Positions 44,475-52,693 of a stretch of 64,000 bases of DNA are shown piece by piece (the stretch's first letter is position 1; each line of letters starts with the position of its first letter). The translations under genes and the position numbers were made by a program. Under the pieces are notes generated by a model. That model saw only the letters and a program-made list of their open reading frames with translations. It did not search any database and was not told the DNA's origin. Source of the stretch: JBEKTW01 sp049515655 (GTDB lineage: Bacteria; Bacteroidota; Ignavibacteria; UBA10030; SZUA-254); contig JBEKTW010000015.1 in NCBI GenBank assembly GCA_049515655.1, positions 1-64,000 on the forward strand, in the 5' to 3' direction.

Positions 44475-45824
44475 ATGTCAGATCGAATTTTGGTCGTGGA
44501 TGACGAAGAAATTATCAGAGAATCGATGTCGTTTGTCCTAAGGAAAGAGGGATACACCGTCACCGAAGCAGCAAACGGTAAAGAAGCGTATGATAAACTT
44601 CTTGCGGACACGTACGACCTTGTCATTACCGACCTGGAGATGCCCGAAATGAAGGGGATTGAGTTACTCGACAAGACGATTCAGTTAAACCCGCAATCGC
44701 TGGTGATGATCATAACGGCATACGGGTCACTCGACACGGCTATCAATGCGTTGCGCAAGGGGGCCTGCGATTACATCCTGAAACCACTCGAATTTGATGA
44801 GTTACTGGTGAAAATTCGACGATTGCTTGACTACAAGAAACTCACGCTCGAAAACCAGATTCTCCGGAGAGAAGTAAACCGCGAGTACGATTTTTCCCAT
44901 CTCGTGGGAAAAAGCCCCGAGATGCAAAAAGTGTTCGACATCATTCAGAAAGTCTCCGGGACGGAAAGCACGGTCCTCGTTTCAGGAAAAAGCGGAACGG
45001 GAAAAGAATTGGTCGCCCGCGCAATTCACTTCAACAGCATGCGCAGTATGAAGCCGTTCATAGCGGTGAACTGCGGGGCAATCCCGGAAACGCTCATCGA
45101 GAGTGAGCTGTTCGGCCATAAAAAGGGATCGTTTACGGGCGCGGTAATGGATAAGGCAGGTTACTTCAAGGCGGCAGACGGTGGGACACTGTTTCTGGAT
45201 GAGATCAGCGAAATGCCCCTTCAATTGCAGGTGAAGCTGCTCCGTGCCATCGAACAACGCGAAATAACACCCGTTGGCACCTCGACGCCCCAGCAAATCG
45301 ACGTACGATTGATCGCGTCAACGAACCGCACGTTGCTCGCGGAAGTGGAAGCCGGACGGTTTCGCGAAGACTTATACTATCGGCTGAATGTCGTGGAGAT
45401 TAAGCTTCCTTCCCTTACCGAGCGTAAAGCAGATATTCCCCTCCTTGTCGAACATTTCCTTGACAAGTACAGACGGGAACTGCGAAGGAACATCAAAGGC
45501 GTGGGCAACGACGTCATGCTGCTGCTCATGCAACACGAGTGGAAAGGGGAGATTCGGGAACTGGAGAATATCATTGAGCGTGCCATGATTTTTACGGAGG
45601 GAGAATTTATTACGCTGAAGGATCTGCCTGAATTTCTTCATACCGAGCCACGGGTGCAGGTTGACGGCGCTTCGCTTGAAGGCGCCATCAATGATTTCGA
45701 AAAGCAATACATCCTGGCTGTCCTGCGCAAACACGGTTTCGATAAGGAAAAGGCAGCCCGGGACCTTAAGATCAGTCTCCCGACTCTCTACCGACGCATC
45801 AAGGATCTGGGAATAACTCAGTAA
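44475..45824 (+). CDS. Sigma-54-dependent response regulator, NtrC family
   Basis: A 449-residue regulator with three domains: receiver (Asp acceptor in VITDLEMP, about residue 52; Lys in LKPLE), AAA+ sigma-54 activator (Walker A SGKSGTGKE, about 169-177; sigma-54 contact loop reads GSFTGA instead of the commoner GAFTGA, about 218; Walker B GTLFLDEIS), and a C-terminal Fis-type helix-turn-helix (KEKAARDLKISLPTLYRRIKDLG). The partner kinase is directly upstream. A sigma-54-type promoter lies ~235 bases downstream, in front of the gene at 46136, making that a likely target. Confidence 0.95.
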   Translation: MSDRILVVDDEEIIRESMSFVLRKEGYTVTEAANGKEAYDKLLADTYDLVITDLEMPEMKGIELLDKTIQLNPQSLVMIITAYGSLDTAINALRKGACDYILKPLEFDELLVKIRRLLDYKKLTLENQILRREVNREYDFSHLVGKSPEMQKVFDIIQKVSGTESTVLVSGKSGTGKELVARAIHFNSMRSMKPFIAVNCGAIPETLIESELFGHKKGSFTGAVMDKAGYFKAADGGTLFLDEISEMPLQLQVKLLRAIEQREITPVGTSTPQQIDVRLIASTNRTLLAEVEAGRFREDLYYRLNVVEIKLPSLTERKADIPLLVEHFLDKYRRELRRNIKGVGNDVMLLLMQHEWKGEIRELENIIERAMIFTEGEFITLKDLPEFLHTEPRVQVDGASLEGAINDFEKQYILAVLRKHGFDKEKAARDLKISLPTLYRRIKDLGITQ

Positions 45825-46059
45825 TTTCCCGACGCCGGCTCGTGTCACCGGACGTCGATGATGTCCCCCTCCGCCACCCGCGTGTGCGATCGGGGAAGGC
45901 CCTTCAAATTTCTCATATGTGCAAATCCTGCCCGGAAATTCTTTTCATCCACGAGAAACCTCCCAAAAATGTCATCTGGAGAGGATGGGATCTCTTCATT
46001 CCTCCCTGATTTGAAGGATCCACTCAGCCTGCTGAAACTCCGTGCGAGTGTATGGGGAG

Positions 46060-46075
46060 TGGCACGGAGATTGTA
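46060..46075 (+). promoter_or_regulatory. Probable sigma-54 promoter
   Basis: TGGCACG-GAGA-TTGTA matches the -24/-12 consensus (TGGCACG-N4-TTGC[AT]) at all positions but one (T for C in the -12 element). It lies ~60 bases upstream of the ATG at 46136 and just downstream of a sigma-54 activator gene. Confidence 0.6.
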
Positions 46076-46093
46076 GTTAGAACGAAGAAGAAT

Positions 46094-46110
46094 CTGACCA
46101 AAATGGTCAG
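46094..46110. promoter_or_regulatory. Perfect dyad in the 5' region of the orphan receiver gene
   Basis: CTGACCA-AAA-TGGTCAG, two perfect 7-base arms with a 3-base centre. It lies between the probable sigma-54 promoter and the ATG at 46136, about 10-35 bases past the predicted transcription start. That position would suit a repressor operator or an RNA hairpin at the start of the transcript. Confidence 0.45.
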
Positions 46111-46135
46111 GTTCGAATAATCAGTTGATCCAAAC

Positions 46136-46597
46136 ATGTCTATCATTCGAACATCCCATGAACCAGTGACGCATCCAGGGCGGAAGAGCGTTTCGGATTC
46201 CAGGCATTCAACGAACGAGCACCGCGAAGGAAGGCGGGAGACCATCATCCTGTATAGTCCCGACATGGATCTTTGTCTGAGTCTTCGGTTGTATTTCCAG
46301 GAGAAATACAACGTCATCACCCTCACAGACCCGGAGCTGCTGGTGACAACGGTGCAAACTTTTCATCCCTCATTGCTTATCGTCGATGCCTTGCCGACGG
46401 AACGCATGCGAGAGCGTTTTGGTAGTATCAAACGCGAAAATCCCGATGTCCGAATCATCGTCTTCTATGCGTCGCATGTTGGCAGGGACCACTTCCATGA
46501 ACACGTGCAGAACTTTGTTGATGTAGCACTCTCGAAGCCGATTGAGATAGAAGAACTGGCGAGGTGCATTGAGACCTTAGTGCATGGAGACTCCTGA
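46136..46597 (+). CDS. Stand-alone receiver-like protein
   Basis: A 153-residue protein. After ~35 polar residues it reads as a receiver fold: TIILYSPDMDLCLSLRLYF, a central strand LLIVDALP with the likely acceptor Asp (about residue 83), IIVFYAS and the Lys in LSKPIEIEELARCIE (about 134). The acidic pair normally at the end of the first strand is only partly kept (SPD), so phosphorylation chemistry may be altered. No output domain. It follows the two-component pair and has its own sigma-54-type promoter. The multiheme locus begins 350 bases downstream. Confidence 0.7.
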   Translation: MSIIRTSHEPVTHPGRKSVSDSRHSTNEHREGRRETIILYSPDMDLCLSLRLYFQEKYNVITLTDPELLVTTVQTFHPSLLIVDALPTERMRERFGSIKRENPDVRIIVFYASHVGRDHFHEHVQNFVDVALSKPIEIEELARCIETLVHGDS

Positions 46598-46947
46598 AGG
46601 CTCAATATCACCGATTTGTGATTCTTGCACTGTAGAAAAGGACCTACCTCGCAGCTCAAAGTGTCTTCGTATGTTCAATTGATAGGACCATCGCTGGGCC
46701 ATCATGAAGGGAATCGCGCAAATTTTCTCAGTTTTGAAAGGAAGTGATATTTCATTCTTGATTTTGAAAAAAAAGCCGGTTAAATTGGCAAATTGAGCCT
46801 TCTAATCGGAGAAAAATGTTCGGTATAATGTTTGAACGTAGGATGCTCCGGTAAGCGCGGCGTAGGGCGTGATAATATGAAAATGAATCCATAGAATTGT
46901 CGTGTAAACAATCCATTTCATCATCAAACAACAGAAAGGAGTAACCA
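46598..46947 (+). other. Intergenic region before the multiheme cytochrome locus
   Basis: No gene is visible. A TATAAT at 46824-46829 could be a -10 box about 120 bases before the first cytochrome gene, but no good -35 element is spaced correctly. I found no sigma-54 consensus here. A ribosome site (AAAGGAG) at ~46936-46942 precedes the ATG. Confidence 0.3.
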
Positions 46948-47505
46948 ATGAAGCAACTTCTCACTTTCCTGATGCTCGTTGTGTGCACGTTGTTTCTGAC
47001 GAGCGGGAGCAGGGCGGATGATAAAGCGACCAACAAATATGTTGGCGTGAAGATCTGTTCCATGTGCCACAAGTCGGAGAGCACCGGCAATCAATTTGGC
47101 ATCTGGCAGAAATCGAAACACGCGGTGGCCTATAAAACTCTCACGAGCGACACAGCCAATGCTATCGCGAAGGCAAAAGGTTTGACGAAGCCCGCGGCGG
47201 AATCGCCCGAGTGCCTCGGATGTCATACGATCACCGCGGATGCGAAGTTGGCAGACAAATCGTTCGACGCAAAAGACGGCGTGCAGTGCGAGGCGTGCCA
47301 TGGACCGGGATCATCGTACAAGACGATGTCCACGATGAAAGACAAAGCCAAAGCGATTGCAGCGGGCCTGACCGAATACAAGGACGACGCGGCTATTGCA
47401 GCGCATTGCCAGACGTGTCACAATGATAAGAGCCCCACGAAGAAGGAGTTCATCTTCAAAGATATGTGGGGGAAAATCAAGCATCCGTTACCGAAGAAGT
47501 CGTAA
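46948..47505 (+). CDS. Tetraheme cytochrome c, c554-like
   Basis: A 185-residue exported protein with a signal peptide (residues ~1-23) and four CxxCH heme motifs: CSMCH (residue 37), CLGCH, CEACH and CQTCH. The pattern YVGVKICSMCHKSE...WQKSKHA and CHGPGSSY resembles cytochrome c554-type and related proteins, which shuttle electrons in the periplasm. AAAGGAG precedes the ATG. It is the first gene of the respiratory locus; the next cytochrome starts 108 bases later. Confidence 0.92.
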   Translation: MKQLLTFLMLVVCTLFLTSGSRADDKATNKYVGVKICSMCHKSESTGNQFGIWQKSKHAVAYKTLTSDTANAIAKAKGLTKPAAESPECLGCHTITADAKLADKSFDAKDGVQCEACHGPGSSYKTMSTMKDKAKAIAAGLTEYKDDAAIAAHCQTCHNDKSPTKKEFIFKDMWGKIKHPLPKKS

Positions 47506-47613
47506 CGGGTCGAGATGATTCCCTGACTATGTTCTTTGCCAGCCCGCAGAGAGCGCCTCAGACGTGACGGGGGCGACCCTGCCGGCTGGCGTGAACATAA
47601 TGGTATCCGATGT

Positions 47614-49815
47614 ATGAAAAGACAAATATTTGATGTACTTGTATGCTTCAGTTTTCTGCTTGTTCTTCGACCGGGAAATGTTCTTGGACAATCCAAAGCT
47701 GATTGCCTAACCTGTCACAGCGACCATTCGCTGACGATGGACAGGAATGGAAAACAACTTTCCATTTTTGTCGACGAATCTGTTCTCAACAAATCACCCC
47801 ACCAGAAGCTCGTTTGCATCGCTTGCCATACCGGATTCGATCTTAACAATGTTCCCCACAAGGAAAAAATCGAACCGGTAAACTGTTTGACCTGTCATAA
47901 AGACGCTCCGCCCAAGCACACGTTCCATCCGCAGCTGGCGCAGGCAATCGCTGCCCATCAGGAACCGGACGTCTCCTGCAAAGATTGCCATGGAACGCAC
48001 GACATCGTGTCGCCAAGACTGCCGGAATCGAAATTCTACGAATCCAATGTTGCCCAGACCTGCGGAGAATGTCACGGGGACGTCAAGGACCACTTTGTTG
48101 AATCTGCCCACGGGAAAGCGCTCGCCGCAGGGGTGAAAGGGGCCCCCAACTGCCTTACGTGTCATCGGCACAGCATTACGGGAATCGGTGCGGCGCATGA
48201 CAGCGTGCAGTACAAAGTGGCGCAGATGCAACTATGCCTGTCGTGCCATCTCGACAACCCTGACGTTCGCTCGCGAACTTCACCGACCGCGGGATTCATC
48301 GCCGCCTATGAGCAGAGCATTCACGGTTCATCGCTCCTCCATGGAAATGCGCGCGCTGCAAATTGCGTCGATTGCCATGGCAGTCATGAAATGAAGAAGG
48401 GGCTTGAACCTTCGGCCCGCATGAACAGGATGAACATCCAGGAGACTTGCGCGAAGTGCCACGAAGCGATTGCCAATGAATACGCGCAAAGCGTTCACGG
48501 TGTAGCGGTGGCGAAAGGTAACCAGGATGCACCGGTATGCACAAACTGTCATGGCGAGCATAATATTCTCGCACATACCGACCCTCGTTCAAGCGTATCG
48601 GCCAAGAACCTGTCACAGCAGGTGTGTTCGCCCTGCCATAGCTCGGTGGCGCTTTCAACGAAGTACGGACTCTCGAACGATCGCTTCAAAACATTCTCGG
48701 ATAGCTATCACGGGCTGGCAATCCGAGGCGGTTCCATTGAGGTTGCCAACTGCGCGAGTTGTCACGGAGCGCATGGCATTAAGCCGTCGAATGACCCCAC
48801 ATCTAAGACCAACAAGGCGAACCTCGCAACGACCTGCGGCAGGTGCCATCCTGGAGCGAACGAACGGTTTGCCATAGGCTCAGTCCATGTGACGATGGCG
48901 GCAAAACAGGAACCTGTATTGTACTGGATCGCCAGCAGCTACATTATTCTGATCGTTGTTGTGGTTGGCGGCATGTTCATCCACAATCTGCTTGATTTCA
49001 TCCAGAAGTCAAAAAGGAAATTGAGAATTCGCCGCGGACTGCTTATCCACGAACAACTCGGTCATAGTCTCTACCTGCGCATGACGCTGAACGAACGCCT
49101 TCAGCATCTTTTCTTGCTCACGAGTTTCCTGACCCTTGTTATCACCGGCTTCATGCTCCGGTTCCCCGAAGCATGGTGGGTGCAAGCGATCCGCGAGCTC
49201 AGTGATCGCGTTTTTGACCTTCGCAGCCTCATTCATCGTGTTGCAGCCGTAGTTATGGTTACGGCGAGCGTTTACCATCTTCTGTACCTTATCCTGACCG
49301 CCCGGGGCAGAGAGCTCTTCAGGGATTTGATGCCAAAACTCCAGGATGCGAAAGACGCCCTCGGTATTGCGAGATACAACCTCGGCATGTCAAGCGTGAA
49401 GCCCCGGTTCGGGAGATTCAGTTACATCGAGAAAAGCGAATACTGGGCGCTTGTTTGGGGGACCATCGTCATGGCCGCAACCGGAGCGATCATGTGGTTC
49501 GATAATACCTTTATCGGCCTGTTCACCAAGCTCGGTTACGATATTTCCCGCACAATCCACTATTATGAAGCATGGCTCGCGACACTTGCCATTATTGTAT
49601 GGCACTTTTACTTCGTCATTTTCAATCCGGACGTCTACCCAGTTAATCTGGCATTCTGGAAGGGAACGCTGACCGAGGAAGAAATGGCCGATGAACATCC
49701 GCTCGAACTGGAAGAGCTTCACAGCAAGGTGTTGGCAAGAGATCTCAACGGTTCCGGCAATATGGAAGAAGAGTTGAGTCAGGAGTTGCGCAACGGGCAA
49801 CGAACCGCCGGGTAA
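47614..49815 (+). CDS. 13-heme cytochrome c fused to a b-type membrane domain
   Basis: A 733-residue protein. A signal or anchor segment covers residues ~3-25. The periplasmic part (about 30-430) contains 13 CxxCH motifs, many as CxxCHGxH units with preceding ESxHG/QSxHG loops that supply distal His ligands. A C-terminal membrane part (about 435-700) has at least five hydrophobic helices with His residues suited to b-heme ligation (SLIHRVAAVVMVTASVYHLLYLI; TIHYYEAWLATLAIIVWHFYFVIF), like formate dehydrogenase/hydrogenase-type cytochrome b. It would pass electrons between quinones and periplasmic hemes in one chain. The ATG at 47614 is chosen because the signal begins there. Confidence 0.9.
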   Translation: MKRQIFDVLVCFSFLLVLRPGNVLGQSKADCLTCHSDHSLTMDRNGKQLSIFVDESVLNKSPHQKLVCIACHTGFDLNNVPHKEKIEPVNCLTCHKDAPPKHTFHPQLAQAIAAHQEPDVSCKDCHGTHDIVSPRLPESKFYESNVAQTCGECHGDVKDHFVESAHGKALAAGVKGAPNCLTCHRHSITGIGAAHDSVQYKVAQMQLCLSCHLDNPDVRSRTSPTAGFIAAYEQSIHGSSLLHGNARAANCVDCHGSHEMKKGLEPSARMNRMNIQETCAKCHEAIANEYAQSVHGVAVAKGNQDAPVCTNCHGEHNILAHTDPRSSVSAKNLSQQVCSPCHSSVALSTKYGLSNDRFKTFSDSYHGLAIRGGSIEVANCASCHGAHGIKPSNDPTSKTNKANLATTCGRCHPGANERFAIGSVHVTMAAKQEPVLYWIASSYIILIVVVVGGMFIHNLLDFIQKSKRKLRIRRGLLIHEQLGHSLYLRMTLNERLQHLFLLTSFLTLVITGFMLRFPEAWWVQAIRELSDRVFDLRSLIHRVAAVVMVTASVYHLLYLILTARGRELFRDLMPKLQDAKDALGIARYNLGMSSVKPRFGRFSYIEKSEYWALVWGTIVMAATGAIMWFDNTFIGLFTKLGYDISRTIHYYEAWLATLAIIVWHFYFVIFNPDVYPVNLAFWKGTLTEEEMADEHPLELEELHSKVLARDLNGSGNMEEELSQELRNGQRTAG

Positions 49816-49818
49816 GAA

Positions 49819-51858
49819 ATGGCCACAGGTTCTCGTACACTCGTCCGGTTCGTGCTTCTCGGCGCCATTCTGCCGGCATATCTGACCGCACGTAGCTATG
49901 CGCAGGAGAACAATGAATGCTACACTTGCCACGAAGACAAATCACTGACGGGAAAACGGAATGGTAAAACACTCTCCGTGTTCGTGGAAGCATCTAAATT
50001 CTCGGGTTCCGTTCATGGATCTTTGAGTTGTATTTCCTGTCATGCAGACCTGGAGAAGAAGGAATTTCCCCACGATGAGGTTCTGAAACCCGTTGATTGT
50101 GGAACATGCCATTCGACGGAACAAGAGCAGCATGTGAAATCGCTTCACGGGAAGGCAATTGCGCGTGGAGATCCGCTCGCACCCCGGTGCAAGAATTGTC
50201 ACGGGACGCACGACATTCTTTCGGTGAAAGACAAGAATTCACCTGTTTTTCCGCTGAAAATTCCTTTCACCTGTGGGAAATGTCATCAGGAAGGCGCCCC
50301 TGTCCAGCAGCAGCGGGTAATCCACCAGGATCACATTCTGGAGAATTTTTCGGAGAGTATCCACGGCGAAGGACTCTTGAAAAAAGGGTTGATTGTCGCA
50401 CCCAATTGTGCGTCATGCCATACGGCCCATTCAATTCTCCCTCATACCGATCCAGCTTCATCGATCGCCCGGAAAAACATCGCAGCCACGTGCACGAAAT
50501 GCCACGCGATGATCGAGACTGTCCATCGCAAGATCATTAAAGGGGAGCTGTGGGAGAAAGAAGCCCACACCCTTCCCGCGTGTGTCGATTGCCACCAGCC
50601 CCATAAAATCCGGAAGGTTTTCTACGACCAGGGAATGGCGGACAAAGACTGCATGCACTGCCACGTGGATAAGACGCTGAAAGCATCCGATGACGGCCGG
50701 TCGTTGTTCGTTCGCGCTGACGAGGTCGGACAATCCCGGCACGCTAAGATCGCATGCAGCCAGTGTCATTCAGGCGTCAATGCGTCGCATTTGCGACCGT
50801 GCGAGACAATCACCCAAAAGGTCGATTGTTCGTCCTGTCATGCAGAAATTGGCCAGCAGTATCAGAAAAGCACGCATGGAACATTGGTAGCAAAGAACGA
50901 CCCCAACGCTCCGACATGCAAAGAGTGTCACGGTACACACAAGGTGCTGGGCAAATCGGACCCGCAATCCGTGACGTTCGCGACAAACGTTCCCGACCTC
51001 TGCGCACGGTGTCACCGTGAAGGACAGCAGGCGGCGATTCGCTACACGGGGAGCGAGCATGAAATCATCGAGCGGTACACTGAAAGCATCCATGGCAAGG
51101 GCCTGATGAAAAGCGGACTGACCGTGACAGCGATGTGCACGAATTGTCACACAGCGCACAGCGTTCTGCCGCGCATCGATTCCGCATCGAGCGTTAACCC
51201 GAGAAACTTGCCCACAACCTGCGGTCGATGTCACCATGGCATTGAAGAACAATTTGAAAAGAGCATTCACTCGGTTCTTGTCTCAACCTCCGGAAAAGAG
51301 CTGCCGGTGTGCAACGATTGCCATACGGCGCATACGATCCGGCGGACAGATGAGCAGGGTTTCAAGCTCGAAATCATGCAGCAGTGCGGGAGATGCCATC
51401 AGGAAATAACAAAAACGTATTTTGATACGTACCATGGCAAAGTTTCTCAACTGGGATACACAAAGACGGCGAAATGCTACGATTGCCACGGCGCACATGA
51501 TATTCTTCCAGTTGCGGACCCCCGCTCTCACTTAAGCCGCGAGAATGTTGTGGCCACGTGCCAGCAATGCCATCAAGGGGCGACGCGCCGCTTCGCGGGA
51601 TACCTGACGCACGCAACTCACCATGATCCCAAGAAATATCCGTTTTTGTTCTGGACGTTCTGGGGAATGACTACATTGCTCATCGGGACATTTGTTTTTG
51701 GCGGGATTCATACGCTGTTATGGCTTCCCCGGGCGCTTCAAATGCGACGGGCACAGCGAAAGACTCAGATTTCAATAAATTCAAACGATGGAAACGAAAG
51801 ATCAAATCAAGACGACAACATCAATCGAAGCGGAGACGGCCCAGACACCCAGGAGTGA
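49819..51858 (+). CDS. 19-heme cytochrome c with internal duplication
   Basis: A 679-residue exported protein with a signal peptide (residues ~1-29) and 19 CxxCH motifs. Two similar halves are visible: ECYTCHEDKSL...GKTLSVFVEAS...CISCH (from about 33) matches DCMHCHVDKTL...GRSLFVRADEVG...CSQCH (from about 277), and later blocks (CKNCHGTHDIL/CKECHGTHKVL; CASCHTAHSILPHTDPASS/CTNCHTAHSVLPRIDSASS) repeat in the same order. A membrane helix near 610-635 (FWTFWGMTTLLIGTFVFGGIH) anchors the C-terminus. The start is 3 bases after the previous stop. The last 71 bases overlap the next gene. Confidence 0.93.
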   Translation: MATGSRTLVRFVLLGAILPAYLTARSYAQENNECYTCHEDKSLTGKRNGKTLSVFVEASKFSGSVHGSLSCISCHADLEKKEFPHDEVLKPVDCGTCHSTEQEQHVKSLHGKAIARGDPLAPRCKNCHGTHDILSVKDKNSPVFPLKIPFTCGKCHQEGAPVQQQRVIHQDHILENFSESIHGEGLLKKGLIVAPNCASCHTAHSILPHTDPASSIARKNIAATCTKCHAMIETVHRKIIKGELWEKEAHTLPACVDCHQPHKIRKVFYDQGMADKDCMHCHVDKTLKASDDGRSLFVRADEVGQSRHAKIACSQCHSGVNASHLRPCETITQKVDCSSCHAEIGQQYQKSTHGTLVAKNDPNAPTCKECHGTHKVLGKSDPQSVTFATNVPDLCARCHREGQQAAIRYTGSEHEIIERYTESIHGKGLMKSGLTVTAMCTNCHTAHSVLPRIDSASSVNPRNLPTTCGRCHHGIEEQFEKSIHSVLVSTSGKELPVCNDCHTAHTIRRTDEQGFKLEIMQQCGRCHQEITKTYFDTYHGKVSQLGYTKTAKCYDCHGAHDILPVADPRSHLSRENVVATCQQCHQGATRRFAGYLTHATHHDPKKYPFLFWTFWGMTTLLIGTFVFGGIHTLLWLPRALQMRRAQRKTQISINSNDGNERSNQDDNINRSGDGPDTQE

Positions 51859-52690
51859 TCTGAGCGGGAAACAGTTTCAGCGTTTCACCCGGTTGAATAG
51901 AACCCTTCATGTCATCATGATCATTAGTTTCATGAGTCTGGCTCTTACGGGTATGACGCTCAAGTTTTCCTATACGACATGGGCAGCAGTCCTTTCGCAT
52001 CTTCTCGGCGGATTTGAGTCGGCGGGATATATCCACAGGGTTGCCGCAGTGTTCATGATAGGTATCTTTGTGACCCATCTTGTCGATATCATACGGATAA
52101 AGCGGGCGGAACACCGGTCGTGGCGCTCGATGATCTTCGGACCCGACTCGATGATGTTCAACAAGAAAGACCTTCGGGATTTTATCGCGTCGGTAAAATG
52201 GTTCCTCGGAAACGATACCCGCCCGAGGTTCGACCGCTGGACATATTGGGAGAAGTTCGATTACTTTGCGGTATTCTGGGGAATCGCCGTGATCGGCTCG
52301 ACCGGATTAACACTGTGGTTTCCCGAATTCTTTACGCGCTTTATTCCCGGGTGGTTTATCAACGTGGCGACAATCATTCACAGCGATGAAGCCTTGCTCG
52401 CCGTGGGTTTCATTTTTACGGTCCATTTTTTTAATACGCACCTGCGTCCCGAGAAATTTCCCATGGATATTGTTATCTTTACAGGAAGGATGGGCGTGGA
52501 AGAACTTGAACGGGATAAACCGGGAGAGTACGAAGCGCTCGTCAGGAGTGATAAACTGAGCGAGAATCTCGTTGATCCCTATCCGCCAGTTGTCATCAAG
52601 TCGGTGCGGGTTTTCGGATGGACGGCACTGACGATAGGTTTTTGTATGGTTGTTTGGATTATTTACGCAATGATTTTTGCATATCGGTGA
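51788..52690 (+). CDS. b-type cytochrome membrane subunit
   Basis: A 300-residue membrane protein with about five helices and paired His residues on them (NRTLHVIMIISFMSLALTG; YIHRVAAVFMIGIFVTHLVDII; IIHSDEALLAVGFIFTVHFFN), the pattern of di-heme cytochrome b of hydrogenase/formate dehydrogenase type. It resembles the C-terminal domain of the 13-heme protein at 47614, so the locus has two versions of the quinone-side module. The ATG at 51788 lies 71 bases inside the 19-heme gene in another frame; no later in-frame ATG keeps the first helix. It probably anchors the 19-heme protein and connects it to the quinone pool. EtfB follows 3 bases later. Confidence 0.87.
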   Translation: METKDQIKTTTSIEAETAQTPRSDLSGKQFQRFTRLNRTLHVIMIISFMSLALTGMTLKFSYTTWAAVLSHLLGGFESAGYIHRVAAVFMIGIFVTHLVDIIRIKRAEHRSWRSMIFGPDSMMFNKKDLRDFIASVKWFLGNDTRPRFDRWTYWEKFDYFAVFWGIAVIGSTGLTLWFPEFFTRFIPGWFINVATIIHSDEALLAVGFIFTVHFFNTHLRPEKFPMDIVIFTGRMGVEELERDKPGEYEALVRSDKLSENLVDPYPPVVIKSVRVFGWTALTIGFCMVVWIIYAMIFAYR

Positions 52691-52693
52691 ACT

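Noticed and set aside
45858..46076. Plus-strand frame of 72 codons after the sigma-54 regulator
   Set aside because: No ribosome site, no recognisable features, and it overlaps the probable sigma-54 promoter.
46824..46829. TATAAT before the first cytochrome gene as a sigma-70 promoter
   Set aside because: No acceptable -35 element at 16-18 bases; kept only as a note in the intergenic entry.
49819..52690. Frameshift as the explanation for the overlap of the 19-heme and b-cytochrome genes
   Set aside because: Both frames are intact, each has a sensible start or end, and the overlap region reads as a polar tail and a polar leader.
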